Notes under the pieces: generated by a model | The model's input: the letters and a program-made list of their open reading frames with translations, nothing else | Database searches by the model: none | Told to the model about the DNA's origin: nothing | Made by a program: the position numbers and the translations under genes | Part shown: piece after piece, positions 12,622 through 23,684 of the stretch | Layout: each line of letters starts with the position of its first letter | Numbering within the stretch: position 1 is the first letter of the stretch | Source of the DNA: Saksenaea vasiformis B4078 | Lineage: Eukaryota > Mucoromycota > Mucoromycetes > Mucorales > Saksenaeaceae | DNA: 64,000 nt | Assembly: GCA_000697055.1 (NCBI GenBank) | Contig: JNDT01001937.1 | Span: forward strand, 496,001-560,000 | Reading direction: 5' to 3'

Positions 12622-13500
12622 ATACTGTTTATTGAATGCGTTTTTACACTACTCTATGTAAATCTTGCCTCCATCAGGACTCAGTTTTGCGCTACGGAAG
12701 AGATGAAATATGCGGTTATCAGTATATAAATTAGCTATAAAACAGTACTCCACTTACATCAACTTGGACCCAGATGGACGCAAAATCTATTCGAGCAGCA
12801 TAAAAATTCATTCACTGTTAGTAAATTGAAGACACTTTGGTGATAATTCACTTACCTTCGAAGGGCATAGTCATCCAATGGCGGCAGCCTGCCCCGCATC
12901 TGACGCGGTGGGGGCGGCAGAAGAGATTATACTGACATAAATGTCGGTCTGGGCGTTGACGCCGTGCAAAGGACTTAAGCGATGCAACCTCTGGCGAGGT
13001 TCTGTTGTGGAAGTTGGATAAGGCAGCGTGCAATGATGCTTGCTTACCTGGTGGTGAACAATGGGCTACACCACAGGCGAGACGGTTCGGGACAGAGGTC
13101 ATGCAGGCTAAACAATAGACATAAAAACATGAGTAATCCTGCACGTATATAAATTGGCATCCTTACCAGGGGTGTCTTTTCGAAAAACAGAGCCAAAGAA
13201 ATTTAAAAATGGTTCATCCGTGCCTTTAGATACGGATCATTTTTGGATGAAACATTTTCTTATCTTGAGACATTTTTACTGCTTTCCGACAGAATATTGG
13301 GAAATCGATCACTGAAGTACCTCAATGCAAAGATATTATTCTTGCCTTGAGACATTTTTACTGCTTCCGAAAGGACACCTAAATTCCATCGCTGAAGCAC
13401 TTTAAAGCAAACCTGAGGTTACCCAGGCGCGAACTATTCCTTGGATTAGCGCAATTATGTAGATTCGTGTTAACATTTGAACGTTTATTTCATCTTATTC
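12622..13500 (+). repeat. Dispersed repeat family A, near full-length copy
   Basis: Starts at ATACTGTTTATTGAA, as do the copies at 34894 and 42951, and carries the same ordered blocks, including CCCCGCAT...GCGGTGGGGGCGGC, CAGAGCCAAAGAA and ATACGGATCATTTTTGG. Its right end contains GCGCGAACTATTCCTTGGAT, which is seen in reverse in the 4917-5626 copy. It fills the gap between the FAF2-like gene and ribosomal P2. Confidence 0.75.
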
Positions 13501-13854
13501 TGCTAGTAGCACATGTTAGTGCTTGGGTCTTCTATCTTCTTGCACTCTCGGAGGGCACTTCCACACCACGCATGACAGTTGTGCACGATAGGATAGTAGT
13601 GTGATGTACAAGGAGCCTTATTTGGCATGGTGCGAAAATGTGGTGGCGGTGTTTCAACTTCGACTGGAAGAGGATCCCCGCCCGGTAGACTCGTCGTACC
13701 TCCTCCCCTTTTCGCTTTAAGCGTCTTGTTCTCTTTGAAGAGTTAAATTGTACTTGCGCAAGCGATAACCTCCAAGGTGTGTAGAACGATTTACGGATGG
13801 ATGGATTCACAGATAGATGGATGGATTTGCTGACATCGATACCTCAGATCAACC

Positions 13855-14242
13855 ATGAAATTTCTCGCTGCTTACCTTCTTCTTAACGCCGGTGGCAAGG
13901 CCAACCCTTCCGCCGCTGACATCAAGAACCTCTTGAACACCGTCGGTATCGAGACCGATGACGAGCGCGTTGCTTCTTTGATTGCCGCTCTTGGTGAGAA
14001 GGATATCGCCCAGGTAAAAAAGGGATAATGGAAGTTCGAGAATTATTTGTTTACTGAGGAAACCTCAATAGCTTATTGAGGAGGGCAAGGAGAAGCTTGC
14101 TTCTGTTCCTACCGGAGGTGTTGCCGCTGCTGGTGGCGCTGCCGCTGCCGCTGGTGGTGCTGCTGAGGAAGCCAAGGAAGAAGCCAAGGAAGAAGAGAAG
14201 GAGGAATCCGACGATGACATGGGCTTCGGTCTCTTCGATTAA
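13855..14242 (+). CDS. RPP2: 60S acidic ribosomal protein P2
   Basis: Lateral-stalk protein of the large ribosomal subunit that recruits translational GTPases. Two exons, 13855-14013 and 14072-14242, give 109 residues, the usual P2 length. The N-terminus [14 protein letters not shown] is characteristic of P2 rather than P1. It is followed by the helical dimerisation domain (to about residue 60), an Ala/Gly hinge, a Lys/Glu-rich acidic stretch and the universal stalk tip [11 protein letters not shown]. An intron after residue 53 splits the dimerisation domain. Codons are strongly biased (GCC, AAG, GGT), as expected for a highly expressed gene. Confidence 0.97.
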
Positions 14243-14742
14243 GCAGACCATTGTACTTAATAAACATGGCATATTCCGGATAAAAACAGCTTATTTGAGT
14301 TTTTTTGCTGGATCAATAGTAAATTAGCCCCTTTTTCTCTAAAAAGCAACGCTATTAACGATCGGTGTACCTTATATCTGAAGGCACGTAACGGCTGTGA
14401 CCGTAGAAGTGCACACCGGGGAACGAGTTAGATTTGCATTAAGAAATATGCAAAGCAGGTTTCTCGGCTACTTTGTTCATACGAGTGCTCTAACTCTGAC
14501 TTATCCGCTTGTATCGCGCCGGTTCGAGACTTCTCCACAGCCGCTCAAGAGCTAGTCGTGGGTCAACGATGTAGCCGATGAACCAGAATTTACTGGTTTT
14601 ATTGGCACCATTTACTTATCCATCGTCATAAAATTGAGCACTTGTGCTTAGAACGATAAGCAGGGAAAAAGAAAACTGAGGGAGTACAACGGCGGGACAT
14701 GGATTTTTAAACGTCTGCGCTTTTTCTTCGTGTCTCTTCCCC
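14243..14742. other. Intergenic between P2 and FAHD1
   Basis: Nothing recognised beyond the 3' end of P2 and the promoter of the next gene. I looked at the GGTTCGAGAC near 14520 as a possible tRNA T-arm, but no acceptor or anticodon stem fits around it. Confidence 0.4.
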
Positions 14743-15762
14743 ATGTCTGCCCGCAATTTTCTCTCTACTGGTCGTAAAATCGTTGCCATTGGTCGCAACT
14801 TCGGGTGAGAAGTGACAAAAATAATCAACGCCTGTTTGCTAAACGCGTCTTCCTCAGTGCGCATGCCAAAGAACTTGGCAACGCAGTCCCTACATCACCA
14901 TTTTTCTTCTTGAAGCCAACATCGTCCTATCTCGCTAATGGTGGAACCATTGAAATTCCAACCGGCTGCGAGGTGCATCATGAAGGTTAGCAAATTATTT
15001 TGGAATAAGACGCTCAACGTTAGAAACAGTCGAGTTGGCCGTCGTTATCGGTAAAGAAGGTCGCGATTTTAAGGCATCCACAGCCATGGATCACGTAGGA
15101 GGTAAGTTCGGGAATAGTCCATTTATCTCTGACTAATGCCATGACTTATTTCAGGCTATGCGCTGGCGATCGATATGACAGCTAGAAATCTTCAGGTAAA
15201 GAATAGTGCCTGAAATGTGGATGCTGAGATCTTTGTTGCTTAGAATGAAGCAAAGAAGAAAGGATTACCGTGGAGCGCTGCTAAAGGATTCGACACTTTC
15301 ACCCCTGTCAGGTATGATATGAACGACGTTTGACAAAAGAAATTCATATCTTGCAGTGATTTTATCGTGAAGGAAAGCATCCCTGATACTTCCAATGTCG
15401 ATCTGTGGCTCAAGGTGAAGACCATACCGTGATAGCAACAACTAAGTGCCTGAATCTAGGTTAACGACGTTTTTCGCCAACAAGGCAACACAAAAGATAT
15501 GATTTTCAGGTAAGGATGCGGGTCATGTTTTGAAGCATGGTACAAACTAGCTTGTAATAGCATCCCAAGTCTCTTGGAATATGTGGGATCAATCATGAAA
15601 CTGGAGGTTGGTGATGTGATCTTAACAGGCACTCCCCAAGGTGTCGGGCCGTTGCAGCCTGGTGATGTGATCACTGCTGGATTGAAACCTGGACAGGCCA
15701 CAAATGACCTCATATCTGTCAAGTTTAACGTAGCCAACCGCAATGGTGTTTTCAAATGTTAA
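14743..15762 (+). CDS. Fumarylacetoacetate hydrolase-fold protein (FAHD1 type)
   Basis: FAH-superfamily enzyme; the FAHD1 group hydrolyses acylpyruvates and decarboxylates oxaloacetate in mitochondria. Eight exons (14743-14804, 14858-14985, 15030-15101, 15155-15195, 15244-15311, 15357-15414, 15460-15509, 15561-15762) give 226 residues, close to human FAHD1. Visible landmarks: IVAIGRNF at the N-terminus, FFLKPTSSY, the metal-binding HHEVELAVVIG glutamates, MDHVGGYALAIDMTARN with its Asp, KKKGLPW, and ILTGTPQGVGP. A short N-terminal basic stretch could act as a mitochondrial signal (inference). It is a very intron-dense gene for its size. It converges on BET5. Confidence 0.94.
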
Positions 15763-16290
15763 TGGGCGAATAAAATACAGCATACCTGTCGATTAGTAAC
15801 CGAAAACAACTGTAGCAAGGAATAGTGTATACAAATTTGTATTTGTCAGTGATCTCATTTAAATATGATATCAGCTATATATTGCAAATGCGTAGAAAAG
15901 AAAAGGAGTGTTTGTGCGACCCTTAGTCTGGAAGATCCAAGAGAGATCGGTCTCATTAGCAAAGCCATTGGATTCCAAAACACGCACCCACCCAGTTCTT
16001 CTTAGATCCCAGACCGCTCACAGTCTAACTCCTAAGAATATATATATATATACTGTACTGCCACCAGTTCATTCTAGAAGGATATCGACGGCGATGGATA
16101 TGCAAAGTTACAGCGGCTTTCAAAGATACAGTTGCCTTTATCCTGGTAAAATCACTCTGGGCACTAATGAAACTACCCCAACAATGTAATAGCTTCTTTG
16201 TAATAATGGAAGAGTATAATATGAATTTGTCCCAGTAGAAAGAAATGACCAAAACAAGAAAGGGATGACATAGGATGTTACTAGGCGTCT
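15763..16290. other. Convergent 3' region between FAHD1 and BET5
   Basis: Untranslated space between two convergent genes. It holds an AT repeat (TATATATATATA, about 16040-16051). No gene is seen. Confidence 0.4.
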
Positions 16291-17067
16291 TCATTGAAAA
16301 ACGGTCAAACTTCGTATAAACTTGTCAACAGCTGCTCGGAATAGCTCGTTGGATATATTTCCAGGAGGAGGCGGCAGCGGTTGAGCAGCGCTGCTGACTG
16401 CTGTGCTTCCTGCGACAGATCCATCTTGTGGTGGTGGGGCGTTGACATCACTCTGCAAGAATCCTTGACTAATTTCCCACCGGGTATCATCAAACCTCAT
16501 CAAACCGTTTTTAACCACAAATTCCACGTAAAGCTGCACGTATATCTCCTTTAGCACTGCTCGCAAAGACTTGGTATTTGGATCGGAATTCATAACGAAT
16601 TTTAGACCAGTCGGCGTCTCATAATAATGCATTCGATATGTAGAAGTCTTGTACGAAATGAACCCATCCTGACTATAAATGCGCGCATTCAGCAAATAAA
16701 ATCATTGCCGCTGTGCAATTTTCTACCTGCCACTCAGTTTGCGGACAAAGTTTCGCAAAGAAAGGATTACACCGTATACTAACTTTGCTTCTTCTTCGAT
16801 CGAAATAACGCTGCCAGCAGCCAGACCACTTTGCTGAGTGCCTAAATGCGTAAGCCCGGTATGTGAAGCCAGACGTTCTTCACTTCGTATTAACGATGAT
16901 GAGTTGGCTGTACTATGGTCAGATGTTTGCCCAGGTCGACTTGTACTGGCATGACTGACACTGTTGCTCACGCTACTGCTGCCAGTTGACCTCTGCTGGT
17001 GTGTCCATTTTTGAAAGTAGATGCATTGACAATGACGATCAAAGATGTAGAGATTATAAATTGTCAT
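16291..17067 (-). CDS. BET5: TRAPP complex subunit BET5/TRAPPC1
   Basis: Longin-fold core subunit of TRAPP, the Rab1/Ypt1 exchange factor and vesicle tether. Two exons, 17067-16727 and 16672-16291, give 240 residues. The start MTIYNLYIFDRHCQCIYF is the conserved first strand. Downstream, EEEAKLVYGVILSLRNFVRKL, the SYKTSTYRMHYYETPTGLKF strand and the VNPLM-like VKNGLMRF segment fit the family. The usual length is about 145-160. The excess is a Ser/Thr/Gln-rich insert after strand 1 (about residues 22-85) and a Pro-rich insert near residue 205. The final segment (ELFRAAVDKFIRSL) is conserved. Confidence 0.93.
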
Positions 17068-17361
17068 GGTCTAGTTGGCGGTTCTTGCTGTCTCGGCCAC
17101 GCGCGTCTGAGACTCGCCCATTTATATCGCATATTTAGTCACGTGTAACGGGAGGTCCGCCAGATGCCATACGCACAGCGAAAATTTCACGGCGGTATAA
17201 CATGTATCTGGACCTCACGTAACAAGGAAGTCCAGTCTTGCACGAGGAATCCGATATAAGAAACCTCACTTTAGTACTTTCCAGTGGGCCTCAATAAGCA
17301 CGTGGCCTTTCCAGAAGGGATACGATTGGAGATAGAACTACGAGCCCATGGATTCCACTTT

Positions 17362-18088
17362 GGGAATTACTACAGACACTCCAACGGGACACTCCAATAC
17401 CCCAAAATTCTGAACGGGCAGTAAAATAGAAGTATCACTAGTTGCCATACTCAGGTGTAGTGTAGTACAGAAACAGCGAAGTCTCTCACAATGGAGTATC
17501 CCGTGGTGGAGCGCCCTGTAGCAGAGCCAGATACACTACAGTACGCATCCCATATAAGGATATTTGATAAATTTGAGAGGCAGTATCTTACACGGCGGAT
17601 GTCCAGAAGTTTTGTACCTATGGAATCGTTTTCCGAATCGAAAAATGACGAATAAGTATTCAATAACTGAGCGACCGCCAATGTTTTAAAAAATGTGATC
17701 GATTGAAATAATCGCTACTGTACGATAGTACAAGCGTTTCTAAAGAGAATACACTCGTTTTATTTGGAAAAGAGATGACGTGTGATGCGCGAACGCGTAG
17801 CATTCGCTCAACTTTTGGACATTCCGAGAGATACGATCATCCTCCCAAGTTCTACTAGCAAATATTCTCGAGAAAATAATAAACTCCCTGTCTACCCAGA
17901 ATATTATTATATGAAGTATCTACTGCAGCATATCTGAAGGTAATTGTTGGGACCCGGCAACAAAAACTCTGCTGCAGGACACTTCGCTATGGGGCACTGC
18001 AGTATGGGACACTCCACTGTAACCAAATTAAGCGTAAGAATGATTTTGGCGGCTGCAGTATCCCGTTGGAGTGTCCCTAGCAATTCCC
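17362..18088. mobile_element. Non-autonomous Tc1-type element (family B)
   Basis: The ends are imperfect inverted repeats: GGGAATTACTA..GACACTCCAACGGGACACT on the left, and the same read from the right end as GGGAATTGCTAGGGACACTCC. The interior (about 17600-17860) is closely similar to the Tc1-like transposase pseudogene near 52810-53070, e.g. TACAAGCGTTTCTAAAGAG and CTCAACTTTTGGACATTC. It contains short palindromic motifs (GGGACACTCCACTG). No intact ORF. A truncated relative with the right terminus lies at 21960-22146. Confidence 0.65.
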
Positions 18089-18389
18089 TATAATTTCATC
18101 CTGTCAACTGGAGTATGGAAAAATGAGTTGAAGCGATACAAAAGTCCGGCGAGATACATTGTGGAAGTTGCGTGGGGCAGCATGCACCGGCCAGTTTGTT
18201 TGTATTCACCGGTGGGCGGAAGATCGGATCAACGCCGACTGGCTGAGGTCGCTCGCCTTTTTCGTCCGTTCTTTTTTTTTTTTACGTGTTCACCGAAGCT
18301 AAGGTAATGTAATGGGTCGCCAAGGCCACATATACTGTAGCGAGGTCGAGCGTAGACCAAAAAGATCGGTGAGAAAACTCTTTATTTTC

Positions 18390-20750
18390 TAGCTATACTA
18401 GTATTTTACAGAAAGACTACCGAAAAAGGTGTACGTGCTGTGAGCCATATAGGTAGTGTGCTACTTATGTTCCTCGTTACTCTTCTTTGCTCGTCTCGTT
18501 GTTTGTCTCGCTGATTGGCTCGCCTGTTCGCCACGCCTGCGCGCCACGCTTGTTCGTCTTCTTGTTCTTCTTGTTGTTCGTTTTGTTGTTCGCCTTGTTG
18601 TTCGCCTTGCTGAACTCGTTTGCCAAACGATTCATTCATCCGGCGGCATCATCCCATCGCCGTGACAGATGCATCGGGAACCCATGGGTTGATCGTTGGC
18701 GAGATTCAACCCACCTCCGGAATTGCCCCCCACAGAGCCAGAACCGTACACCAACTGAACCCAGATGGACGTCATCCAGCCCAACAGGCAAATGCCATCA
18801 GGACCGTGCCGGGGTTTGCCAACTCTTACCTCAAGAGCCAGCGGTTGTGCACGAACTTTAGAAATGAATCTCTGGCGTCATGCAAACCAGTTCGAACCAG
18901 GGGCGCACAACCAGAAGAGCATAAACCCAACTAATCATACGTCAAGCTCTAAAGCGCATGTCGGCCAACACACCGGAGTGAAAGCTATTCAGATGATTCA
19001 GCGCCTAGAACCAGTCTGACCCTGTAGACCGGACCCACAGAAACATACGTTAACCGACTTTCAAGGCAAAGCCAGCTAAAACGGAGGTATTTTAAAGAAT
19101 CATCTCTGGGAACCTACCATCCCCACAAGACCGAAGTCTTGAGACGTGCGCAGGCTAGCCCAATGAAGGGATAACCAGCCAAGCAAGATGCTTAACCCAA
19201 AGAACAATCAATCCGGGGACCAACTGCCCTAAGAACGCACGCTGCCACGTAGTTTAAGGATAACTCCTTGGGAACATGACCTGCCCGCGCGTGTTGGCCA
19301 ACTCCATAAAGGTGAGAACCAGTCAGCTGAAGCTCCAATCCAGGAATAAACCCGGGAAGCCGTTACCCAACCCAAAGGAGCACGATGATCCAATGGACAC
19401 GCGAAATCCCAAAAAAAAAAGATCACCTTAAGACCATGTAGAGCCATCCCGGGACGGGAATCATCAAATCCTAAGACAATGCGCCAGATAACAGAAGTTA
19501 CCTACTAATAAGTTTCCTCCTCCTTCAGAAACCCATCAGCCAAAAGGACCGAAATCCTTAGGGACGACTTTGAGGTTTGGCACGGCAACTAGCATACTAG
19601 TTACTGGACGGCGACCAATCGAAGGACCAGCGATGCATATGGTGTCAAGCCTAGGTCTTGGTTTGCATAGTCTAACTTCCCTGAGTCTCTAAAAAAAAAA
19701 GGATGGATACGTATGGCGGGTTGTTATCTACCCACCATACCGTAGCCCGTAGCGCAAGGTCTATCCAAAATAATTAGTAAATAAGAAAATAAATAAACGT
19801 AATAAACTTACCCTTGAAGAGGAAGGCCGACTGTGGAATATTCAGTAGACTATGCGGGATTATGGCACCAATCTCTGTGGGGGATCATCCCGGAAGCGAA
19901 AGGAAGGTCGATCTGCGCCGTAACTTCAACGTACATGAGGTCTGTTTATGGTCCCTGCCCCGGAGTGGGAAACTATAATAGCTGGGTTACACTTTGTGAA
20001 ACAAACACTACTAAAAGCGTACCTGATTGATCGGCATTTGTGTTCTTGCATAACACCGACGCAGAAGGCAATGTCGGTGACGATCTGTAGTTGACATGTG
20101 AATGAATGAGAAGAATCAAGTGAATGGTACTGCCCTCGACCAAAGGTGTAAGTTTCAGAGCCCGACGTGTAAATGGAGACCGTACTTTCGAAAGAACATG
20201 TCGAGATCTGAAATGGGAGTTAATTAGAAAAGAATAAATGATCGAACGATTCCTAAAGCATACCTTGTTGAAATAAATAGAAACGCGACGAAAACGCGAG
20301 GTACGCGTGGTTCCGAAAACTAAAGTAACGTAAAAAAAAAAAAAAGCTTTTGTTTGAAAAATAACTTACCGAAAAGTTTTGTTGCGACAAGAGAATAACG
20401 AAAAGGCCAAAGCAGTAACAGAAAAAAAAAGAATGAAATAAAAGATAAAATTAAAAAAGAACAAGAAAAAAAAAGAGAGAAGTAGAGAGAGAAGAAATAA
20501 AAAAGAACTCTTTTGTCGGCATCACCAGCAAAGAGTGGCCAGCTCTTTGCAACGTCTTGTATATCTGGCCAGGACAACAAGAACGTATAATGATGATGTT
20601 GGCCTCCGACATTGAGTACAACAAGAGGTATAAAAAGGAAAGAAGTAAAGAAAAACTTACCAAAAGAAAGAGATAAACGAAAGAGAAAAGAAAACGAAAA
20701 GGAAAAAAAATCGGCCTTTTTAAAGGCCTCTTGAGAAATCAACCTCAGCG
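18390..20750 (-). other. Unassigned block with minus-strand splice-like signals
   Basis: No recognised protein. Read on the minus strand, four good donor motifs occur (GTAAGTTTTT near 20660, GTAAGTTATT near 20370, GTATGC near 20265, GTAAGTTTAT near 19808), with pyrimidine-rich sequence around 20330-20720. The part at 18660-19660 has unusually few T on the plus strand (A/C-rich) and seems richer in G+C than its flanks. At 18500-18620 an imperfect repeat would encode Gln/Glu-rich sequence on the minus strand. It may be a spliced non-coding transcript, a decayed gene or an unknown retroelement. Confidence 0.3.
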
Positions 20751-21374
20751 CGTCATGTCACTCCCCAAGATAATGCACAGTTGTACCAAGGAAACAGAAA
20801 AAGGTAAAAGTATTGAAGTAATTTTTTATGTCGAACGTTTGTTGCAAACAGCATTAGCTCATTCCAATGTCATTTAGTTTGGTCATTTATTCGAATGCAA
20901 TGGAATCGCGATTATAAAAAGAGCCTCATGTAACGGTAATTACGTTGCGCTTTCTGGTGGTTACTCGCAATACGTCTTTCTTATTGTAACTTAACCTTTC
21001 TCCAGTAATATTTTACTGCCGATCTTAATGGTAATTGCATAAACAGATTGATCCCGCTACTGCCGTCGGATTTTCATTAAAGCAAGGAAAGGAAGATGCC
21101 CTTGCAACATCAAGTGTCGCTTCTCATTACAAATGGCACTTGTATATTTAGCGTGCTGTAGGTATGTGCAATGGAGTTTGGTTGCCTGGTTCTTACGTGA
21201 TCGATTAGGCGGGTCTGGCTCACCGTCCTCTCATAAATCTGCGTCATGACGGCCGTATCTACGGTACAACAGGAAGCTAACTGCAGCTTACATCAAAAAC
21301 ATAAAAGATGTCCTCAAGTCGAAAGACGTGCAAAAATAGCAAGGAGATGGTGGTTTAGGGAAGTGTCATTGTGA

Positions 21375-21910
21375 AAAATAGATGTCCAGTGGACGCAAAA
21401 TTTATTCGAGCAGCAGCATAAAAAATAACTCATGGTTAGTAAATGGAAGATGCTTTGAGGTCTTTTGCTTATCCCCCCCCGAAGGGGTAATCCAGTGATT
21501 GCACGTTGACCCAACCCCGCACCGAAGCGGTGGGAGCGGGTAGAGGGAGGATGGTCGGCATTTAGGGGCGAGCGATTGTGGGACGGTCTGCAGAGGACTT
21601 GAAGCGATCCAACGTCTGGCGATCTATCACAAAAAAGAAATCAGTGATGCTGAGTATGATAACGTTTACGTACTTAATGGCGAACATAAGTTACACACAC
21701 GGCCAAGACGGCTCGGGACAGAGGTGATGCAGCCTAAACAAGAGGCAGAAAATATGAATAATCTTGCAAGTGTAATGGATTGACGTTCTTACCGGGGACA
21801 TTAAAGTTGAACAGAGTCAAAGAATAAAAAAAGATTCATACATCTCTTTAAATACGGATTATTCTGGTATGAACTCATCGCGAAACATTTCCATGTTTTG
21901 TTCCCTAAGA
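21375..21910 (+). repeat. Dispersed repeat family A, truncated copy
   Basis: Matches family A from GTGGACGCAAAATTTATTCG through CATGGTTAGTAAATGGAAGA, the CCCCGAAGGG block and the GCGGTGGGAGCGGG block to ATACGGATTATTCTGG. The 5' end (the ATACTGTTTATTGAA part) is missing. Confidence 0.7.
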
Positions 21911-21959
21911 TACTTCTCAACTTATTCTTTTACCAAATATTTTTATATAGAGTGCTTAA

Positions 21960-22146
21960 CGTAGTGTATCCGACTCTGCTACGGAGTGCTCCACTATAGG
22001 ACACTCCACTGTGAGACGCTTCGCTATTTCCGTACTACACTTACTACACTACACCTTGTTATGGCAACTAACGACACTTCTATTTTACTAGCCGCTCAGA
22101 ATTTGGGGGACCGGAATATCCCGTTGGAGTGTCCCTAGTAATTCCC
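21960..22146. repeat. Truncated Tc1-type (family B) terminus
   Basis: An inverted partial copy of the left part of the 17362 element. It shares TTATGGCAACTA, TTCTATTTTACT and the terminal CCCGTTGGAGTGTCCCTAG followed by AATTCCC. The opposite end is not found nearby. Confidence 0.6.
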
Positions 22147-23684
22147 TTCTACTTTTCATGTGCTTGTAATGATTGGTACAGGTAAATCCATGCATCGGGA
22201 AGCTGTTGTAACCGGTAGTGACTATAGATCCTGTCACTGTATCCCGCTGGATTCCATATATGACGTTGCAATCACTATTTTGCTGTAGACATGCGGTGAT
22301 TGCGGATTATAACACGCTTCGTATAAATAATATTGTTAAATCTCCATATAACGCAACATCATTCTTGCAAAAGTAGTACTGTTCTCAGTCAATCAGTTTA
22401 CTAGTTACGTCAAGGTCGAGTAATTGCAATAGTCGTCTTCCCATCTCTGCATATAAAATAACATCAAAACCGTCTCTTCTCACACCCTTTGGTTCTTTGG
22501 TATGTTCTTTTTGTAACGGTTCATTCAATTTGCCTTCTTACTCTTTTTATATCCTATAGGTGTCGGATAACCTGCGCAAGCAAACTGCAAGCTTCAAAGC
22601 ACGCAGAGCAGGCCACCTCATTGGACCGCAAGCAAGCCCGTAAGAAAAATGGGCTGGGCCTACGCGTCCGTTTAGGTGCCCAGGTATAGATTACATCCAA
22701 ATGCGGATTCCAATGATTAAATTTTATGCCCGTGAAATTTTCGCGGTAGAGCACCTGGTGCCGCCTTTTCTACTTGCTACTGCACGGCATCTTTGGATAG
22801 ATGAATATAATGCCACCTTTCGCGAACTTTAGAATATGCACAAAGACCTCAAATCATAGTATACGGAATTTCTGTAAAAAATGTATCAGACTAATATCAT
22901 CCACTTCTTCATGCCTCGTTAGATATTTCATCATATTATCCCACCGGGAAAGCATGAAGCATTATAGTTGTTTGTGTCTAAGTAATACTTGCTCCATTGT
23001 CTCATTTATCAGCTGCAGCAACTATTGTATCTGCAGGAAATGGTGAAAGAAATAGCATATCCAGTCGAAATACGCCTGGCTGATATACTCCAATAACACC
23101 GTCCTTAAGTTGTAATGAACTGTCTGCTGTAGTAATTCTATCAAGTGCTGTATTCGCTCATATCCTCGCAGATATTCTTGTAGTTGTTTTATGTTGATAG
23201 TGAACGAAGGTATTATCGTGGTTAATTGTGCGGAATTTACCCTCTTCCGCAATTCCTCTAAATGCTCTGCATGTTAGGCAGCATAAGGTTCAATTGATGC
23301 GGTTATACTGGTTGACATGACTCTTAGGATTTGCTTGGTCTGCTGGGTTGCTCCATTGAAACATCCATTGACCATGATTTTAAGGAAGTGGAAGTGAAGA
23401 TATTATCACCGCGAGTTAATAAAAAGGTTACAGAACTCATGGAGAATTATGCACCAGTTTGATGTAGTACCACATCACGCTGTTGATGTTTTCAGAATCA
23501 GACGACCTGAGCAGCGTTGAACGTGCAGTCTTGAACGTGCATCGTTGAACATACAGAACGTCTTTTCTGCACGAAAATCCTGCAATCACAACAGTTTTAC
23601 ACGTCACGCGCTTGAAAGGCAGAAGTTCGACGCAGCCACAGGGTGCACGTTTGTGTCGCGACAAGTAAAGAAATTGCACGAATC
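22147..23684. other. Intergenic upstream of MSH6
   Basis: No gene recognised. At 22500-22560 a GTATGT...CCTATAG intron-like stretch precedes a short open segment (22561-22689, Gln/Lys-rich), which could be a UTR or a dead exon. The MSH6 promoter is expected within about 23400-23684. Confidence 0.35.

Noticed and set aside
14051..14272. Minus-strand 73-codon ORF
   Set aside because: Antisense shadow of the biased codons of ribosomal P2 exon 2.
14480..14540. Possible tRNA because of GGTTCGAGAC
   Set aside because: No acceptor, D or anticodon arms at the required distances.
20320..20742. 140-codon minus-strand ORF rich in Phe, Leu and Ser
   Set aside because: A product of a long purine run on the plus strand; donor-like sites interrupt it.
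22489..22689. Small Lys/Arg-rich ORF resembling a ribosomal protein tail
   Set aside because: I compared it with small ribosomal proteins I know (eL29, eL39) and found no match; the frame starts without a proper context.
23643..23684. Upstream MSH6 start adding 14 residues
   Set aside because: Kept as an alternative only; the second ATG places the PIP box close to the N-terminus as in other MSH6 proteins.
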